The notes beneath the pieces are model-generated. The model was not told the DNA's origin. It made no database searches and saw only the letters and a program-made list of their open reading frames with translations. Below are positions 1-10,849 of a stretch of DNA of 64,000 nucleotides, one piece after another (within the stretch, counting starts at the first letter, position 1; every line of letters begins with the position of its first letter). Made by a program: the position numbers and the translations under genes. This DNA comes from Kingdonia uniflora. Taxonomy: Eukaryota; Streptophyta; Magnoliopsida; Ranunculales; Circaeasteraceae. The stretch spans positions 2,790,001 to 2,854,000 of the forward strand of contig JACGCM010001441.1 of NCBI GenBank assembly GCA_014058105.1, in the 5' to 3' direction.

Positions 1-653
1 GACTGACTCCGTCTGGGAGTTCGGTAATACACCTCCGCGGGAAATTTTCTTGGGTTGGGTTTGGTATAGATTGGGGTTGGACATCTTCAAATTCCACTCG
101 CTTTTTCTTCCTTCCGGACCTCGAGCGAGTTACGGCACGCTCTGGATCTCTTGTTCCTCTAAACCCAAGCATAGTAATAGGGTGTGGTTCTCCCTCTGGC
201 ATATGCATTTTGATTTTGTTGGAATCACAATGTTTTTACCAGAGATTTTGAGAGAGAGCTAGATGTAAAAATGTGAAAATAGTCGAGTTGGGAGTGAGTT
301 TTACTTACAGTTGAAGTGGCGGTGTTTGGAACCCCGCGCGGTATTTTAATATCCTCAAAATTTTAAAAAAAAATCCACTTTGGCAGCTCACACTGGTTGC
401 TGGGAGAGGTCGGGTGTAAGTTATGGGTTTGGTGGGCCTGGGTGTCAGAACTCACACCCAAACCCATACTCGCTGCTAGAGATGTTCTTAGATAAGAGGT
501 AGATAAGGTTGATAGAAGTTATCGACTTTTAATGATGATGACTGGTGTTGTGTCGTAAGTAAAGGACTTGTTTGGTTATAACAAATTTAAAGAAATTTGG
601 GAATACTTTTAGAATCCAAGCCGGGGTTATATTTCCATCAATAATACTAGTAC
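1..653. other. Non-coding stretch with a small hairpin
   Basis: I see no supportable gene. A 70-codon open frame at 50-262 has no recognisable motif. Around 423-467 there is an imperfect hairpin made of ATGGGTTT and TGGGTGT facing ACACCCA and AAACCCAT, which could be the end of a MITE or only a local palindrome. The stretch ends where a Tat-type LTR begins. Confidence 0.4.
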
Positions 654-935
654 TGTAATGGCCTAATTTTGTAATAGCTCAAAATTAGCTTTTACAACAA
701 ATAAACCTGTGACAAGAGTTAGTATAACTCGATCTAAAATGACAAACGATTAGCGTCGAAACCCTTGAATAGGTAAAAACCACGACCTTGGATTGAGGAT
801 TTGGTAACTATAACTTTTATTGTTTAAGGCTGATGTTTGATTACAAGTTTATGATCTCTTAAGTTAGAAAAACATAGGTCCCTTCTTTTTTGAAACTTAT
901 CCTTTTTATAGACCTCACTCCATGCATTAGAAGAT
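654..935 (-). mobile_element. Tat-type LTR fragment (minus orientation)
   Basis: Read on the plus strand it opens TGTAATGGCC, the reverse of the ...GGCCATTACA terminus seen at the end of the LTR at 53287-53908. It then follows that LTR's U5/R layout, including the 'AATAGGTAAAAACCACGACC' block matched at 24290 and 53760. Homology stops near 935, so the U3 half is missing and the sequence runs straight into the upstream region of antisense gene A. It is a truncated LTR, most likely the 3' LTR of a minus-oriented element. Confidence 0.6.
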
Positions 936-1140
936 GGAAAGATATTTCAAAATTTTGATAGATGTATGTTGCTGATATAGATTTATATGGGAAATAAATA
1001 TATTTATGGAAGACTAAGTTATGGTATTGATTGCGGTCAAGGGATTGAATTGATTGATTGGTTTGGCTATTGAGTTCCCAAGATAATAGTATTTAATGAT
1101 GACTGTTGGAAATCCTTCCATGCATTGAATATTGTTCTTT

Positions 1141-1148
1141 TATAAATA
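1141..1148 (+). promoter_or_regulatory. TATA box of antisense gene A, copy 1
   Basis: TATAAATA lies 68 bases upstream of the gene A ATG at 1209. Equivalent boxes lie 88 and 89 bases upstream in copies 2 and 3, which supports a real shared promoter. Confidence 0.55.
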
Positions 1149-1208
1149 CTCTCTTCGCTGTGTCGCTAATTGTCATACTTCAGGTAGTACTGTCTCTGTG
1201 AATAGGCA

Positions 1209-1535
1209 ATGGTGACCACTAGAAATCAAATAAAAGAGAACAAGATAGTTGCAAAAGTGTAAGAACTCCAACTACGTTACTGTGGGACCCACCCTCTTAA
1301 TCTCCCTCTTCCTTATCCGGCCCATCCTTCCTTTGAAGGTATGACTAGGTATGAGGCAGCGAAAGCGAATGAGGATCATTATCATATGGAGCGCCTACAT
1401 TTTTATTCATCGGAGCAGCTGCGAAAGGTGTATCTTCGTTTTCTTGCAGATAAGGTTATTACTGTGAAGGATGAGAAAAATGGGACCCGTGCGAGGGCTT
1501 CCCACTATAATTTCTCACGCGAGTGGATTGTATAG
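1209..1535 (+). pseudogene. Antisense gene A of Tat element, copy 1
   Basis: A small gene, about 108 codons, lying antisense to a minus-oriented Tat retroelement. Function is unknown. It starts MVTTRNQ and shares with the copies at 14901 and 43999 the MV(T/M)TR start, an acidic middle ('ANEDHYHMERLHFY' here; 'ANDDYYQMLRFHY' in copy 3) and a run ending in 'LADKV' / 'LAEDV'. An in-frame TAA at codon 18 (1260-1262) breaks it; the rest stays in frame to the stop at 1533-1535. A TATA box lies 68 bases upstream, and 'AGCTAATGAAAG' about 265 bases downstream is shared with the other copies and looks like the transcript 3' end. The family relationship is clear from the repeats in this window; its role is not. 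Confidence 0.6.
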
Positions 1536-2315
1536 GTGGAGTTGGTGGTAGAAGATATGGCTGCAGTAGGGATGCGGAGGAAGAGACGGTGATGATGGTT
1601 TCAGAGGAAATATGCTTATGTTGCAACCATCTTTGTCTTTTCATCTTCATTTTCTTACAGAAGTGTTTCAACTGGGAGAAGCTTTGGATGCTCAAATTTG
1701 AAGTTGCGCTATCATTTGATATTAATTGTAATTTGTAGAACGATCTGTAGGAAGTATCTTGTAACGAATTTTGTAAAGTAATATGTACCGTATAAATTTA
1801 AGCTAATGAAAGATTTTTTGAAAAATGTGCGAAATTTTTTGAAGTGAGTATATTGAACTGTTTGAAATAGGTTATTAAGTCGAAAGGATATTTCAAACTG
1901 TGTGTGATTTTTTATGTGGTGATCTAACTAAATTGCTGTGAAGTGATAAAAAGATATGTTTTGAGTTGAAAGTATTATAGACTTGCAGGCCATATATAAA
2001 GGAGTTTCTTAGAATATATGATACCGTAATGCAAACTTTTGAATAAGTGGACTTTTAAGTGTTGAAAAACAACCTGAGGGTCATACTTGAGGTAGAGTGT
2101 AAAGGTAAAAAATGAGGTGATAAACTAAATTACGTTAAAAATGATGTAAACTAATTTATAGTCATCGTGATTTTAGGAGATGGAAATGATAGATAAGTTT
2201 GACAGGTGGGACTCTTATCTTTGAAACATGGAGATGCACAAAAAGGTGGTTAAGGCACGTAACCGTACACTATTTTTATATATCAGTTGGAAATGAAAAT
2301 TTTGAATAATCGAAC

Positions 2316-2620
2316 ATGGTGAGGACGCGCTCACAAAGTATCCGACATGCGACAGAGGGGCATTTAGCGATAAAGGTTACTAAAATACGTGAAAGGATAT
2401 TCAGGCAGCTCGATTATGATGCTGATATACCAAAACTTGTACTACAGTTAGAGGGGTTGACTGCAAGGGCAAAGGAGATTGAGGTTGAATACTACTTTTG
2501 GTGAAGTATTTTATGAATAGGTCTTTGAACATGAAGTTCAAAAAACTGTTGTGATGGATATTATACTGGATGGGATTGCAGTAGAAGATGAGAAGATTTT
2601 TTTACCTATCTTCTTGAATT
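2316..2620 (+). pseudogene. Antisense gene B of Tat element, copy 1 (frameshifted)
   Basis: Starts MVRTRSQ and matches the intact copy at 16153: 'IRERIFRQLDYDADIP' here against 'VREKIFELLDYDADLP' there, and 'ARAKEIEVEYYF' against 'ARAKEYEIGHHF'. The first frame stops at 2504; the homologous C-terminal part ('VQKTVVMDIIL') continues in another frame to about 2615, so the copy is broken by at least one frameshift. It follows gene A in the same order and strand as at 14-16.5 kb. Homology to the Tat block ends here where FAR1-type sequence begins. Function unknown. Confidence 0.55.
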
Positions 2621-2689
2621 GGTCTTTGTACCTCCTCAAGGTTTTCTCAAAATATAACATTCTCAAAATACCTTATGCTTTCATTATGA

Positions 2690-3130
2690 CAGGGTCGAAG
2701 ATAAGTACAAACAAGTTCTCAAAGTCGTATGATGAAAGTCACTTAGTAGTAGAAAACTTACGACAACCCTTACATCATAGCCACCTATCATTTTGTGCAT
2801 CAAAGTTATTCGATAGGGCCTTGAAGATTAAAGAAAACTTTGAATTCACAATTTTGAATCTAGAGGAGATAGAGTCTTTAACACAGACATATGCATCACA
2901 ACCAAACATCTCAACTCCTTTAGTAGATTTTATGATGTCTGGAACTATCATTTTGAACCCTCTCATGGCTCAAACCAAAGGAGGAGTAAAGACTAATGAC
3001 AATAAAGGGGCGAGATGGGAGGGGGGACAAAAGAGGTTGCTCTGAAGAAGAAAAGAACATGCAAAAGTTGTAGAGTATTCGGCAACCACGACAAACGAGC
3101 ATGCCAATTTATCAAAACGAATATAGTAGA
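2690..3130 (+). pseudogene. FAR1/FRS-type C-terminal fragment
   Basis: The plus-strand frame has the usual tail of FAR1-related (Mutator-derived transposase) proteins: 'NPLMAQTKGGVKTNDNKGAR' resembles the family's D-P-x-x-x-x-T-K-G-R-P linker. After a frame change, 'KKKRTCKSCRVFGNHDKRAC' follows, a CCHC-like zinc knuckle (C-x2-C-x4-H-x4-C). It is oriented opposite to the FAR1 body at 3600-5150, so the two lie tail to tail. Only the C-terminus is present and it needs a frameshift to read through. Confidence 0.5.
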
Positions 3131-3599
3131 ATCAAGTAAATACATATATGATATTATGCATAAACCCCACATTTGCCATGATTATTCTATAATTTATTTC
3201 TCATTTATTTATAATCAGAATGAATTTCATGTAGGAGATGCTCATGAGGATTATGTTGTAGCCGTTGCAAGAGAATCTCAATAATTATGACATCTAGGAA
3301 AACAGAAGGAGTTGTCTTGCATTCTGAATTTATGTCTTTAATAAATCTCTATTTCATTAATATTGTTGTCTATTTGAAGAGGGATACTTGTGTTGTTTCA
3401 ACTTCAGTTTGCTATGTATTTGAAATTAGGACCCCATCGAAATATTCAGTTTCCAGAATGCACTCTGCTTTATGTTCTCTATTAAATTTTAGAATCCTCA
3501 CCGTAACTGATAATGTAAGACATGCATCTTGTGAAACATTATCCATGTGCATATCTTTACAGCAAATTTGAGTAGAACTTGATGTGGACCAACTTGGCA

Positions 3600-5150
3600 A
3601 TATCTGTGTTCTAACGTGAAGTCTTCTCCACTCTCTCTGTCATACACCTCTTAAAGGGCATCCTTATACTTGGTCACAAAACTTTACAATCTAGTTGTTG
3701 TTGGCAACTAACCATTAAAGAATTTGTTCGTGAACTCACTCTGTTCTGTAGTACTCATGCCTATGAAGAAGGTTAACCTATTCCACAATGGTATCCATCT
3801 CAATCTAATATTGAAGATCTCTTGTATCCAAAGGTTATCATCCAAGTTATATTTTTTCATTAGTTCCATCCACTGGGTTTCAAAATCCACGAGGTCATAT
3901 GTATTGTGCATTATCGAATCAATATCTTCTTTATATAGATGGGTCCCGATAAACATGGCCGATCTTCTCAGAAAATTTGTAGGTGATGTGTCATAGACAC
4001 AATCGATGTATGGTGTTGGGGAAGACCTGGAAATAAACCAAAACTTAGAACGAATGTAGAAAATGAATAACATAAAATATTGTCGATCACAATGTAAAGT
4101 CGACAATCGATTGTCGATTAAAATACAATGTCGACAATTGATTGTCGATTACAATACAAAGTCGACAATCGATTACCGATACATGCTCCTACCCGACCAT
4201 ATATTGTCGGCCTCGATGCTTAATCGATAATCTACTTAGCATGTCAAAGTACAACTAACTGTTTACCTTAGGTACAACAACACCCATAGATGCATCTTGA
4301 TTAGTTATAATTGAAATAGGATACTTATTATTCATTGTCTTGAGTTAAGTATGGAACAAACATACAAATGTGTTTTCTTGCTCATTTCTTAGTAGAGCAC
4401 ATCCGTATTGAATCGTTTGGTAATTGTTGTTGATCCCAGCAAATGGAGCAAAGGGCATCTTGTAGACATTGGTCCAGTACGTAGTATCGAAGGTGACGAC
4501 ATCTTCAAATGCCTCGTTTGTACACCTTGAATGTTCATCAATCTAAAAAAAAATAGTGTTCGGTCCTCCTCATTTAATTCTATATTGAACTATAAAACAT
4601 CAGATCTTCATTTTGTTTCCTCTTAAACCACTCCAATGCGGCTTGTGTATCTCCTCTTGCTCATCGTTCCATATTTACTTTGGCCTTGTAGTTGTTGCAA
4701 TCCTGTTTGTTAAAGGTTTTTTTGAAAATAAGGTCAAAACCTTGCTCACTGAAATATTGTGGAGCTCAAACGCATTTGTAGGCTTTATTGCTACTTATGG
4801 AAAGAATTTGTTAACCTTCATACGATGATGATTCTGCGGAGATATGAGTTTATGCTTATAGATATCCGAGAAACATGTGACGACATATTTGCCAATTTTG
4901 GTATTCCAATTAATGTTTATCACTACTTTATAACTGCACTTATCAGATGATCTTCTATTCCCATCTCTATCGTGCATCTCTTCCTATATCCCAAGGTTTT
5001 TCTTTGAGAAGTTATTGCTCATACAGCAGAGGTGGGCTCTAACTATATCCTCTGCTCTCAGTTGCTTAGTAGAATTACGCTTCTTGGTGGAGAATCCCTG
5101 CCCTCTTCTATATCGCTCTTACGACAGACGTACGTCCTCAACAATATTAA
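3600..5150 (-). pseudogene. FAR1-RELATED SEQUENCE-like / Mutator transposase pseudogene
   Basis: On the minus strand, from high to low coordinate, the FAR1 DNA-binding domain comes first ('GFSTKKRNSTKQLR' near 5090, 'KIGKYVVTCFSDIYKHKL' near 4870). The MULE DDE core follows ('VTFDTTYWTNVYKMPFAPF' near 4480, with the first Asp), then 'YNLDDNLWIQEIF' and 'FFIGMSTTEQSEFTNKFF' near 3750. This order is typical of FAR1/FRS proteins and their transposon relatives, which bind DNA through the N-terminal zinc domain. Stops and frame changes interrupt it ('KKNLGI*', 'FNG*LPTTT'), and TGTCGACAAT repeats sit between exons. The protein would be far below the usual 600-800 residues. I cannot tell a dead transposon from a dead host FRS gene, though the TE surroundings favour the former. 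Confidence 0.65.
4080..4180. repeat. TGTCGACAAT-type short tandem/palindromic repeats
   Basis: Three units of about 43 bp built on GTCGACAATCGATTGTCG palindromes lie inside the FAR1-like pseudogene. The same word recurs at 6710-6835 (GTCGACAAT, ATTGTCGACG), suggesting both belong to one mobile element. Confidence 0.6.
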
Positions 5151-5279
5151 AATGTTGACCCTCATATGGCGGTTCCGCCAACAAAGGATTAATAATTTAT
5201 TCATTTTTAGACCTTTATGGGGACTCGTCACCAATAACTTTTGACCAATTATTATCTACGGAGTTTTTTTTGTAGATGT

Positions 5280-5930
5280 TGTTGGAAAAAACTCCACATT
5301 GTTTCTTTGATTTAAATGTTAAAACTTGGTGTTTCGTTTTAGTCCCACATTGGATAAGTGAAAAGAGGATTTTCACTATATAATGAGTTGCACACTACTA
5401 TCATGTATAACATGTATAAGTAGGTGGTGCCCTTATGCATGTATGAGGCAAGTGTGTGAAGGCTTGCTATATGGGGACACTCATGGGCTTGCTTGCACAA
5501 CCCGACCCATGAGCCACATAGATTATTTATAAGTCTATGATTCGACCTTGGGCTCATGGGGATTTATAGTTTACACTAAGTCTTTTTTCATGTCTAATTT
5601 TGGGGTGTTTATTCAGGAGTTGGTTACTTTATTCAAAAGTTACTACTCTTTACAAAGGTATTTCATGGGGAACAGCCCTGTCAACAGGTGCTTCAATAAG
5701 TCACATTCTCCTCTATAAATTTCTTTTTCTGCATTGTTTGAAACACTAAAAAATACCTGAATTTCTTTTATTTTTCATTGCTTCCTTCTTGAGAGTAATA
5801 TCAAAGTTTGTTCGACAGGCATATCGACTTGAGTGCTTTAAGTCTGTACGATTCGATCGTTGTATCCTAGGAGACAAGCGCCAATAACTATAAAGCACTA
5901 TACGCAGGGTAAAATATATCTAAAGGAAAT
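5280..5930 (+). mobile_element. LTR-like sequence with USE/TATA promoter
   Basis: It opens TGTTGGAAAAAACTCC, a start typical of Ty1/copia LTRs, and contains AGTCCCACATTGG followed by TATATAA and a block near 5850 ('GTTGTATCCTAGGAGACAAG') that looks like a U5 region. No internal coding region, PBS or convincing target duplication could be identified, so a solo LTR is the most likely reading and the right edge is approximate. Confidence 0.35.
5341..5385 (+). promoter_or_regulatory. USE-like element plus TATA box
   Basis: GTCCCACATTG followed 24 bases later by TATATAA has the sequence and spacing of plant snRNA promoters (upstream sequence element and TATA). The 24-base gap is the Pol III (U6/U3) arrangement. 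No U6 or U3 sequence follows. Confidence 0.4.
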
Positions 5931-7675
5931 TACAGTGACTGCAAGCCTTGATCCTCAGTTTTCAATTTCCTTTTCTTTTATTTTAGTTTCGCTTCTAAAT
6001 ACATGTACAATAGATGTTGATCTCACTGACAAGCTCAGAGACAAAAGAATTGTAAGTTTGTAAGTAATTCAAAGCATAATACAAAGATTAACGATTCAAG
6101 ACCAATGCATGTTCATTTCATTTTAAAAGCCTTAATTACATCACATACTAACAAAGATGGAGTACAAAATGCATATTCACCCCATGGACACAAATTGATT
6201 TGCTAAAGAGGAAGCATTACCCCTCTATGCAGTACACAAACTTCTAACACAAAATTAAGCCCCTTAACTTTCCTATCCCAAAATCTAGTTACAATCACAT
6301 TCTTCCCAGCTATATGAACCCCTTTGTCACCCATCAGAAGAATCATAATTATACCTATTATGCTGTGAGCTAAAATATGTCAAATGTTGGTCCGCCTGGA
6401 ACTCTATTTTAGTCATCCAAATTCCAATTCTCACTAAATTGTAACTTTTCTTCTGCCTCCACTTGTTGTAGTACTAGATCAATTTCTTCATGAGTTGACG
6501 AGGAAAGCGGGACGTAGAAGCTATCATAACTCTCCACCTCATCCAAAGAAAAACACGCACAAATTAATATATGGATCCAGTTGAAAAATCTAAACCCCAT
6601 TGTCAGGCCTTTGAAATAACAAAGCATGCCTTAATAGAACATTCCCTACAATGTAACCTAAAACAAACTGATAACGGCAGAAGTAAAATGCGATGTAATT
6701 GTCGATGACATAAAAAGTCGACAATATATTATCAATCATTGAGTTATCCAACAACAAAGAACTCTGCCTCTATCGAATCCCCATATACTCGACAATACCG
6801 ACTGCCATATTGTCGACGACCCTATATGTCGACAATTTACATACTTCTCATAGTTCAATTTCAACTACTCAATTTCAGTTAAATATATTTCTACTCAATT
6901 ATTGAAGTCACCAAAATTAGATTACACAAGGGAATGACTCACCATTTCAGATTATGTTGTAATGCCCACAAATCTCATATATGTTCTAAATCTTCAAATT
7001 CCAATAATCTCCTAAGTATAATTCACAAATATATCAGTATAAACCCACAAATTCTAGGGTTTGGTAACCCTAGAAATTTGATAAAAATCTATAATAAAAA
7101 AAGGTAAATTGTCACTAATATTGAGAGAGATAATGGTGTGAAAATACCTGTAGAAACACCGATAGAGATCAACATGTCTTGATTGAGGGTAAAAGCAACC
7201 ACAACAAAAACCTATCTAATTTTGTCTAAAAATTGCTTATTATTGAGTGAAATCCAACCTGACTGAGAGGGAATAAGAGTCTTTTGGAAAGAGTATAAGT
7301 TTTGTGGGTGTCACAGTCTTCTCTAAAGAAGAATTTCACTTTTAATGGCAGAAACTGTAAGAGAGAGAAAGAGAGAATGGTATGGGGATGAGAGAGTGTG
7401 ATATCAGACATAGAAAGAGTGATATGAGAGAGACTATTTTAAAATTCAAATCACGTGAAAAGAGAGGAAGAGTGCCACGTCTATAAGGTGAGTTGTCAAA
7501 TATACAAAATCATTGCCACCTAATAATATCATGTTTACCACCTCATTTTCCAATAAAGCAATTCACAATTTTAAGAGCCACTCATCTAATAGGGATGAGT
7601 GGTTCCTATTGAGTGAGACTTTAGTGTCTCATTTTTTAGTGTCCATAAATCCTCTCCCTAAGAAGATATGACTAA
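5931..7675. other. No recognisable gene
   Basis: A 72-codon minus-strand frame at 6409-6627 and TGTCGACAAT words at 6710-6835 are the only structure; the latter link this stretch to the FAR1-like element on its left. A hairpin CCACTCATC/GATGAGTGG sits at about 7582-7606. I see no domain. Confidence 0.4.
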
Positions 7676-8039
7676 GGGGGTGTTTGTTTTTACCTCGAAT
7701 TATATTAAGAGCTCTTGTTGCTCAAAAGCACTAGTTCAAGAGAACATTTTCATTTTTCTTACCTCTATCTAGAACTTGTTGCCTCTTGTTCCTCTGGTCC
7801 AACCAGATGTAAAACCTCCCTCTAAATGGGTCTTAAGCCATTTTTTGGTGGTTTTCTACCCAAACTGCCCCCAACTATTTACAAAATTATTACCCCTTGT
7901 CCCAAACACAAAAAAAAAAAAACTTTCTACCCCCCCCCCCTCCTAAATAATTTTCTTTTCACTCTTCTTTCCTCCCACGAAAACTAACCTAGAGCTCATG
8001 AAAAAAAACCCCAAAATCACCACCAAATTCATCAATTCG

Positions 8040-8560
8040 GGTCTCTCTCTCTCTCTCTCTCTCAATTTGGCGCTATCAACACTCAAAGTATGAATTTTAA
8101 TTTTGTTTTTGTATTTTCAATTCTGTTGTTATGTGTTGTTGTTATTTTATGAATTTGGGGTTTTGTGGTGGTGGTGATACTTTTGGGTAGTGGTGGGATT
8201 TTGTGGTGGTAGGGTGGCAGTGGTGGTAATGGGCTAGTAGTGGCAGTGGCAATGGTAGTGGGCTTGGGTAGTGGTGGGATTTTGTGATAATGGTGATGGG
8301 TTTGGGTGGTGGTAGTGGGTTTGGGTATTGGTAGCAATGGTTAGGGTTGTTGTGGCAGTAGTTTGGGTGGTGGTGATGGGGTTTTGATGGTAATGGAAGT
8401 GGGGTTTTATGGTGGTGGTAATGGGTTTGGCTAGTGGTGGTGGTGGGTTTGGATGGGTGGTGGTGGATTTGAGTTTGGGTTTGGGTGGTGGTGATGGTAG
8501 TGCGGTTTTAGAGAGAATGGTGGTGGTTAAAGAAAAAGAAGATGGAGTAGAGAGTAATGG
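8040..8560. repeat. (CT)n and GGT-rich simple sequence
   Basis: A CT dinucleotide run at about 8043-8064 is followed by about 400 bases dominated by TGGTGG and GGGTTTGGG on the plus strand. The open frames on either strand here (Pro/Thr/His-rich or Gly/Val-rich) follow from the repeat and are not genes. Confidence 0.75.
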
Positions 8561-8779
8561 TGGTGGTGGTGTCTTTCATTCTATCCTAATTACTTTAATT
8601 TTTCATACTTCAGTGATGACATTTTAGAGTGACAAGGGAGGGTTTAAGGATAATTCAGTCATGATGTTGGCTTTTAGTTTTAAGTGTCAAAGGGGGATAA
8701 ATTCTTATGGGTTAGTGGGGAGCTCGCTCAAGGTGGCTTCGTGGAAGAGGATATGCCAAGAACGAAATGAAGAGTTTTT

Positions 8780-9382
8780 TCAAGACTTTAAATAAAAAGA
8801 CTTGAAGAACCAATGGGATTACCTGAGGAAGAACTATATATTCTGGAGCAATTTGGTCAATAGGACTGGGCATAGTTACAATGCTGAAGATGGTACTTTT
8901 GATTGGCTTCAAGAGACATGGGATGATATTATTCGGGTGTGCATCTCTTTTCTTATTTGATAAGAGTACTTCAGAACTTGATAAATATGCATCTCTTTTT
9001 GATTAATATGCATCTCTTTTCTAATTTGATAAGTATACTTCCTTATTTGATAGATACGCTTCTCTTTCTTTTCAATATACACCCAATATACATTCTATTT
9101 ATTTTGAAATAGCAATACCCTGTAGCTAAGAAGTTTAAGACTACCCCTCTTAAGTTTAGAGATGAGCTTTAGGCATTATTCTCTAGGACCTTTACTACTG
9201 GGAGATATGCCCATGGACCTGCAGCTGATCAGCCACCACCTCAAGATGCTAATGAGGCTCCAATAGTTAATGATGCTATGGATAAGGTAGATCTTGAGAC
9301 CCCTATCCAAGACCCTTACTTCTCTGCTTATGAGTATAACCACACTCAGGATACTGTACCAGCTACATCAGGAGGGAGCTAA
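8780..9382 (+). pseudogene. Myb/SANT-like (Harbinger-associated) protein, two exons
   Basis: Exon 1 encodes 'DLKNQWDYLRKNYIFW' (from 8799) and 'GTFDWLQETWDDIIR', the pattern of the Myb_DNA-bind_3 / L10-interacting-MYB domain (K-N-R-W-x-x-L-K-K-x-Y, then a W-D-x-x-I helix). The exon ends at 8936 with GTGTGC as donor. The acceptor is ...GAAATAG at 9112, and exon 2 reads 'KKFKTTPLKFRDEL', an in-frame TAG, then an acidic tail to TAA at 9380-9382. Such proteins help bring the Harbinger transposase to DNA or are domesticated. The start is not identifiable, and stops upstream of 8799 and in exon 2 mark it as decayed. Confidence 0.55.
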
Positions 9383-9619
9383 TATGGAAGGCATATAAGT
9401 GGTATGATAGAGTAATTTTGGCAGGTGGTGTAAGTCTCTTTCTATCTCCCTCTTCAAGCTTTGATTTATGTTAGAATTATTTTTAAGTTGTTGTTGGTAC
9501 ATTTGGAGACTCTATGTTGTATTTATATGTTGTTGTTGGTTGGAGACTATCTGTGGTATTTTTATGTTATTTTTGGTACATTTAGAGACTATTTATGGTA
9601 TGTCTTTGTTGTTGTTATC

Positions 9620-9960
9620 ATTTTGTTGATATGCTTATGTATACAAAAAAGTATAGGTTCTTTTGTAATGTCCTTTTCTTGATATGCTTATATATGTGAA
9701 AATGTACAGGTTCTTTTGTTATGTCTGTTTCTTAATATTCTTATGTATGTGAAAATATACAGGTTCTTTTATTATGTCCTTTTGTTGATATGCTTATGTG
9801 AAAATATACAGGTTCTTTTATTATGTCCTTCTGTTGATATGCTTATGTATGTGAAAATGTACAGGTTCTTTTACTATGTTTTTTTGTTGATGTGCTTAAG
9901 TATATAAAAACGTGCAGGTTCTTTTGCTATCTTTTTGTTGATATGCTTATGCATGTTGAT
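9620..9960 (+). repeat. Minisatellite of about 53 bp
   Basis: Six imperfect copies of a unit containing GATATGCTTATGTATGTG and CAGGTTCTTTT. The AGGTTCTTTT anchors fall at about 9654, 9708, 9761, 9810, 9863 and 9916, giving spacings of 49-54 bases. Confidence 0.75.
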
Positions 9961-10849
9961 ATGCTTTTTTTATTGGTGGAAGGTGCTGGGAATGGTGAAT
10001 GGAGGTGGTTGGAGGGCTTGGGGATGGTGGTTGGAGGTGTAAATGGTATTTATAAGTGGTGGGGGTATTTTAGACATCAGCCTCTAACTAGACAGGAAAA
10101 AGAAACACTTGTTTACCTAAAACATCTTAACTAGAGGTGGAACACTTACCACTTGTTTACTTTAAACTAGATTTTGTTGGTCTAGTTAGATTAAGACGTT
10201 TTAAGTGGAAATAAACAAACACCCCCCCTAGGAAGTGTAATAGATGGATGGGCAATATTTTTTTAATTTTATTTGTTGAGATATATAGTCCCAAAACCAG
10301 TATTCAAGCCTTGCACCTCAATAATCCACAATCTAATAGAAGAATAAAAATTGACAAAAACGAATAACACAAAAATAATTTGAGGAAATTGCCTCTAGGG
10401 TTTTCTTTTTATTGCTTAAAATGATTATAATATAGAGAAGCTGATTGCCCCTTTTTGGGTTATAATACATATTTATAGAGTGGAGTTAGAATCCTTCTCA
10501 TAATCAGGCTTGAACTTTGCCCAAAGCCACCACAGTAAAGGCTTTGGGCCCCAAATTAAAGGGGGTTGCAAAAAGAAATTACAACCCATAAAAAAAAACT
10601 AGGCTAAAACGTCAACTACTTTGCAGTTCTTCGTACATCAACTCCTCTTTCTCTTTCTCTCAAATTTTTTATGCTAAAGGGCCTCATTTTATGGGCTGGC
10701 TTTATGCCACAAAAACCCTAGGATTGGCCCTACTCATAATGGAAACTAGGACTTTCCAATACAAAATACCTAAACTAGGCCTAAGCTAAATACATAGATC
10801 CAGACCCAAAAGTAGGTCGATCGTAGTGTAAAATATCATATGGAATTGA

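Larger units (their letters stand above)
7676..10227. mobile_element. Harbinger-like element with Myb/SANT gene
   Basis: The left end reads GGGGGTGTTTGTTTTTACC and the right end reads AATAAACAAACACCCCC, an inverted pair. CTA directly outside both ends is a possible 3-bp target duplication (7672-7674, 10228-10230). Between them lie a GGT-rich simple-sequence region (8150-8560), a Myb/SANT-like gene and a 53-bp minisatellite. PIF/Harbinger elements use 3-bp duplications and encode a Myb/SANT protein beside the transposase. No transposase is visible, so this would be a non-autonomous or deleted copy. Confidence 0.5.

Noticed and set aside
50..262. 70-codon plus-strand frame at the window start
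   Set aside because: No domain, no promoter or homologue visible, and composition is like the surrounding non-coding DNA.
7582..7606. Perfect 9-base hairpin as a terminator
   Set aside because: Intrinsic terminators are not a feature of plant nuclear genes; no gene ends here.
8083..8627. Pro/Thr/His-rich (minus) and Gly/Val-rich (plus) open frames
   Set aside because: They are translations of a GGT-rich simple sequence and have no independent coding evidence.
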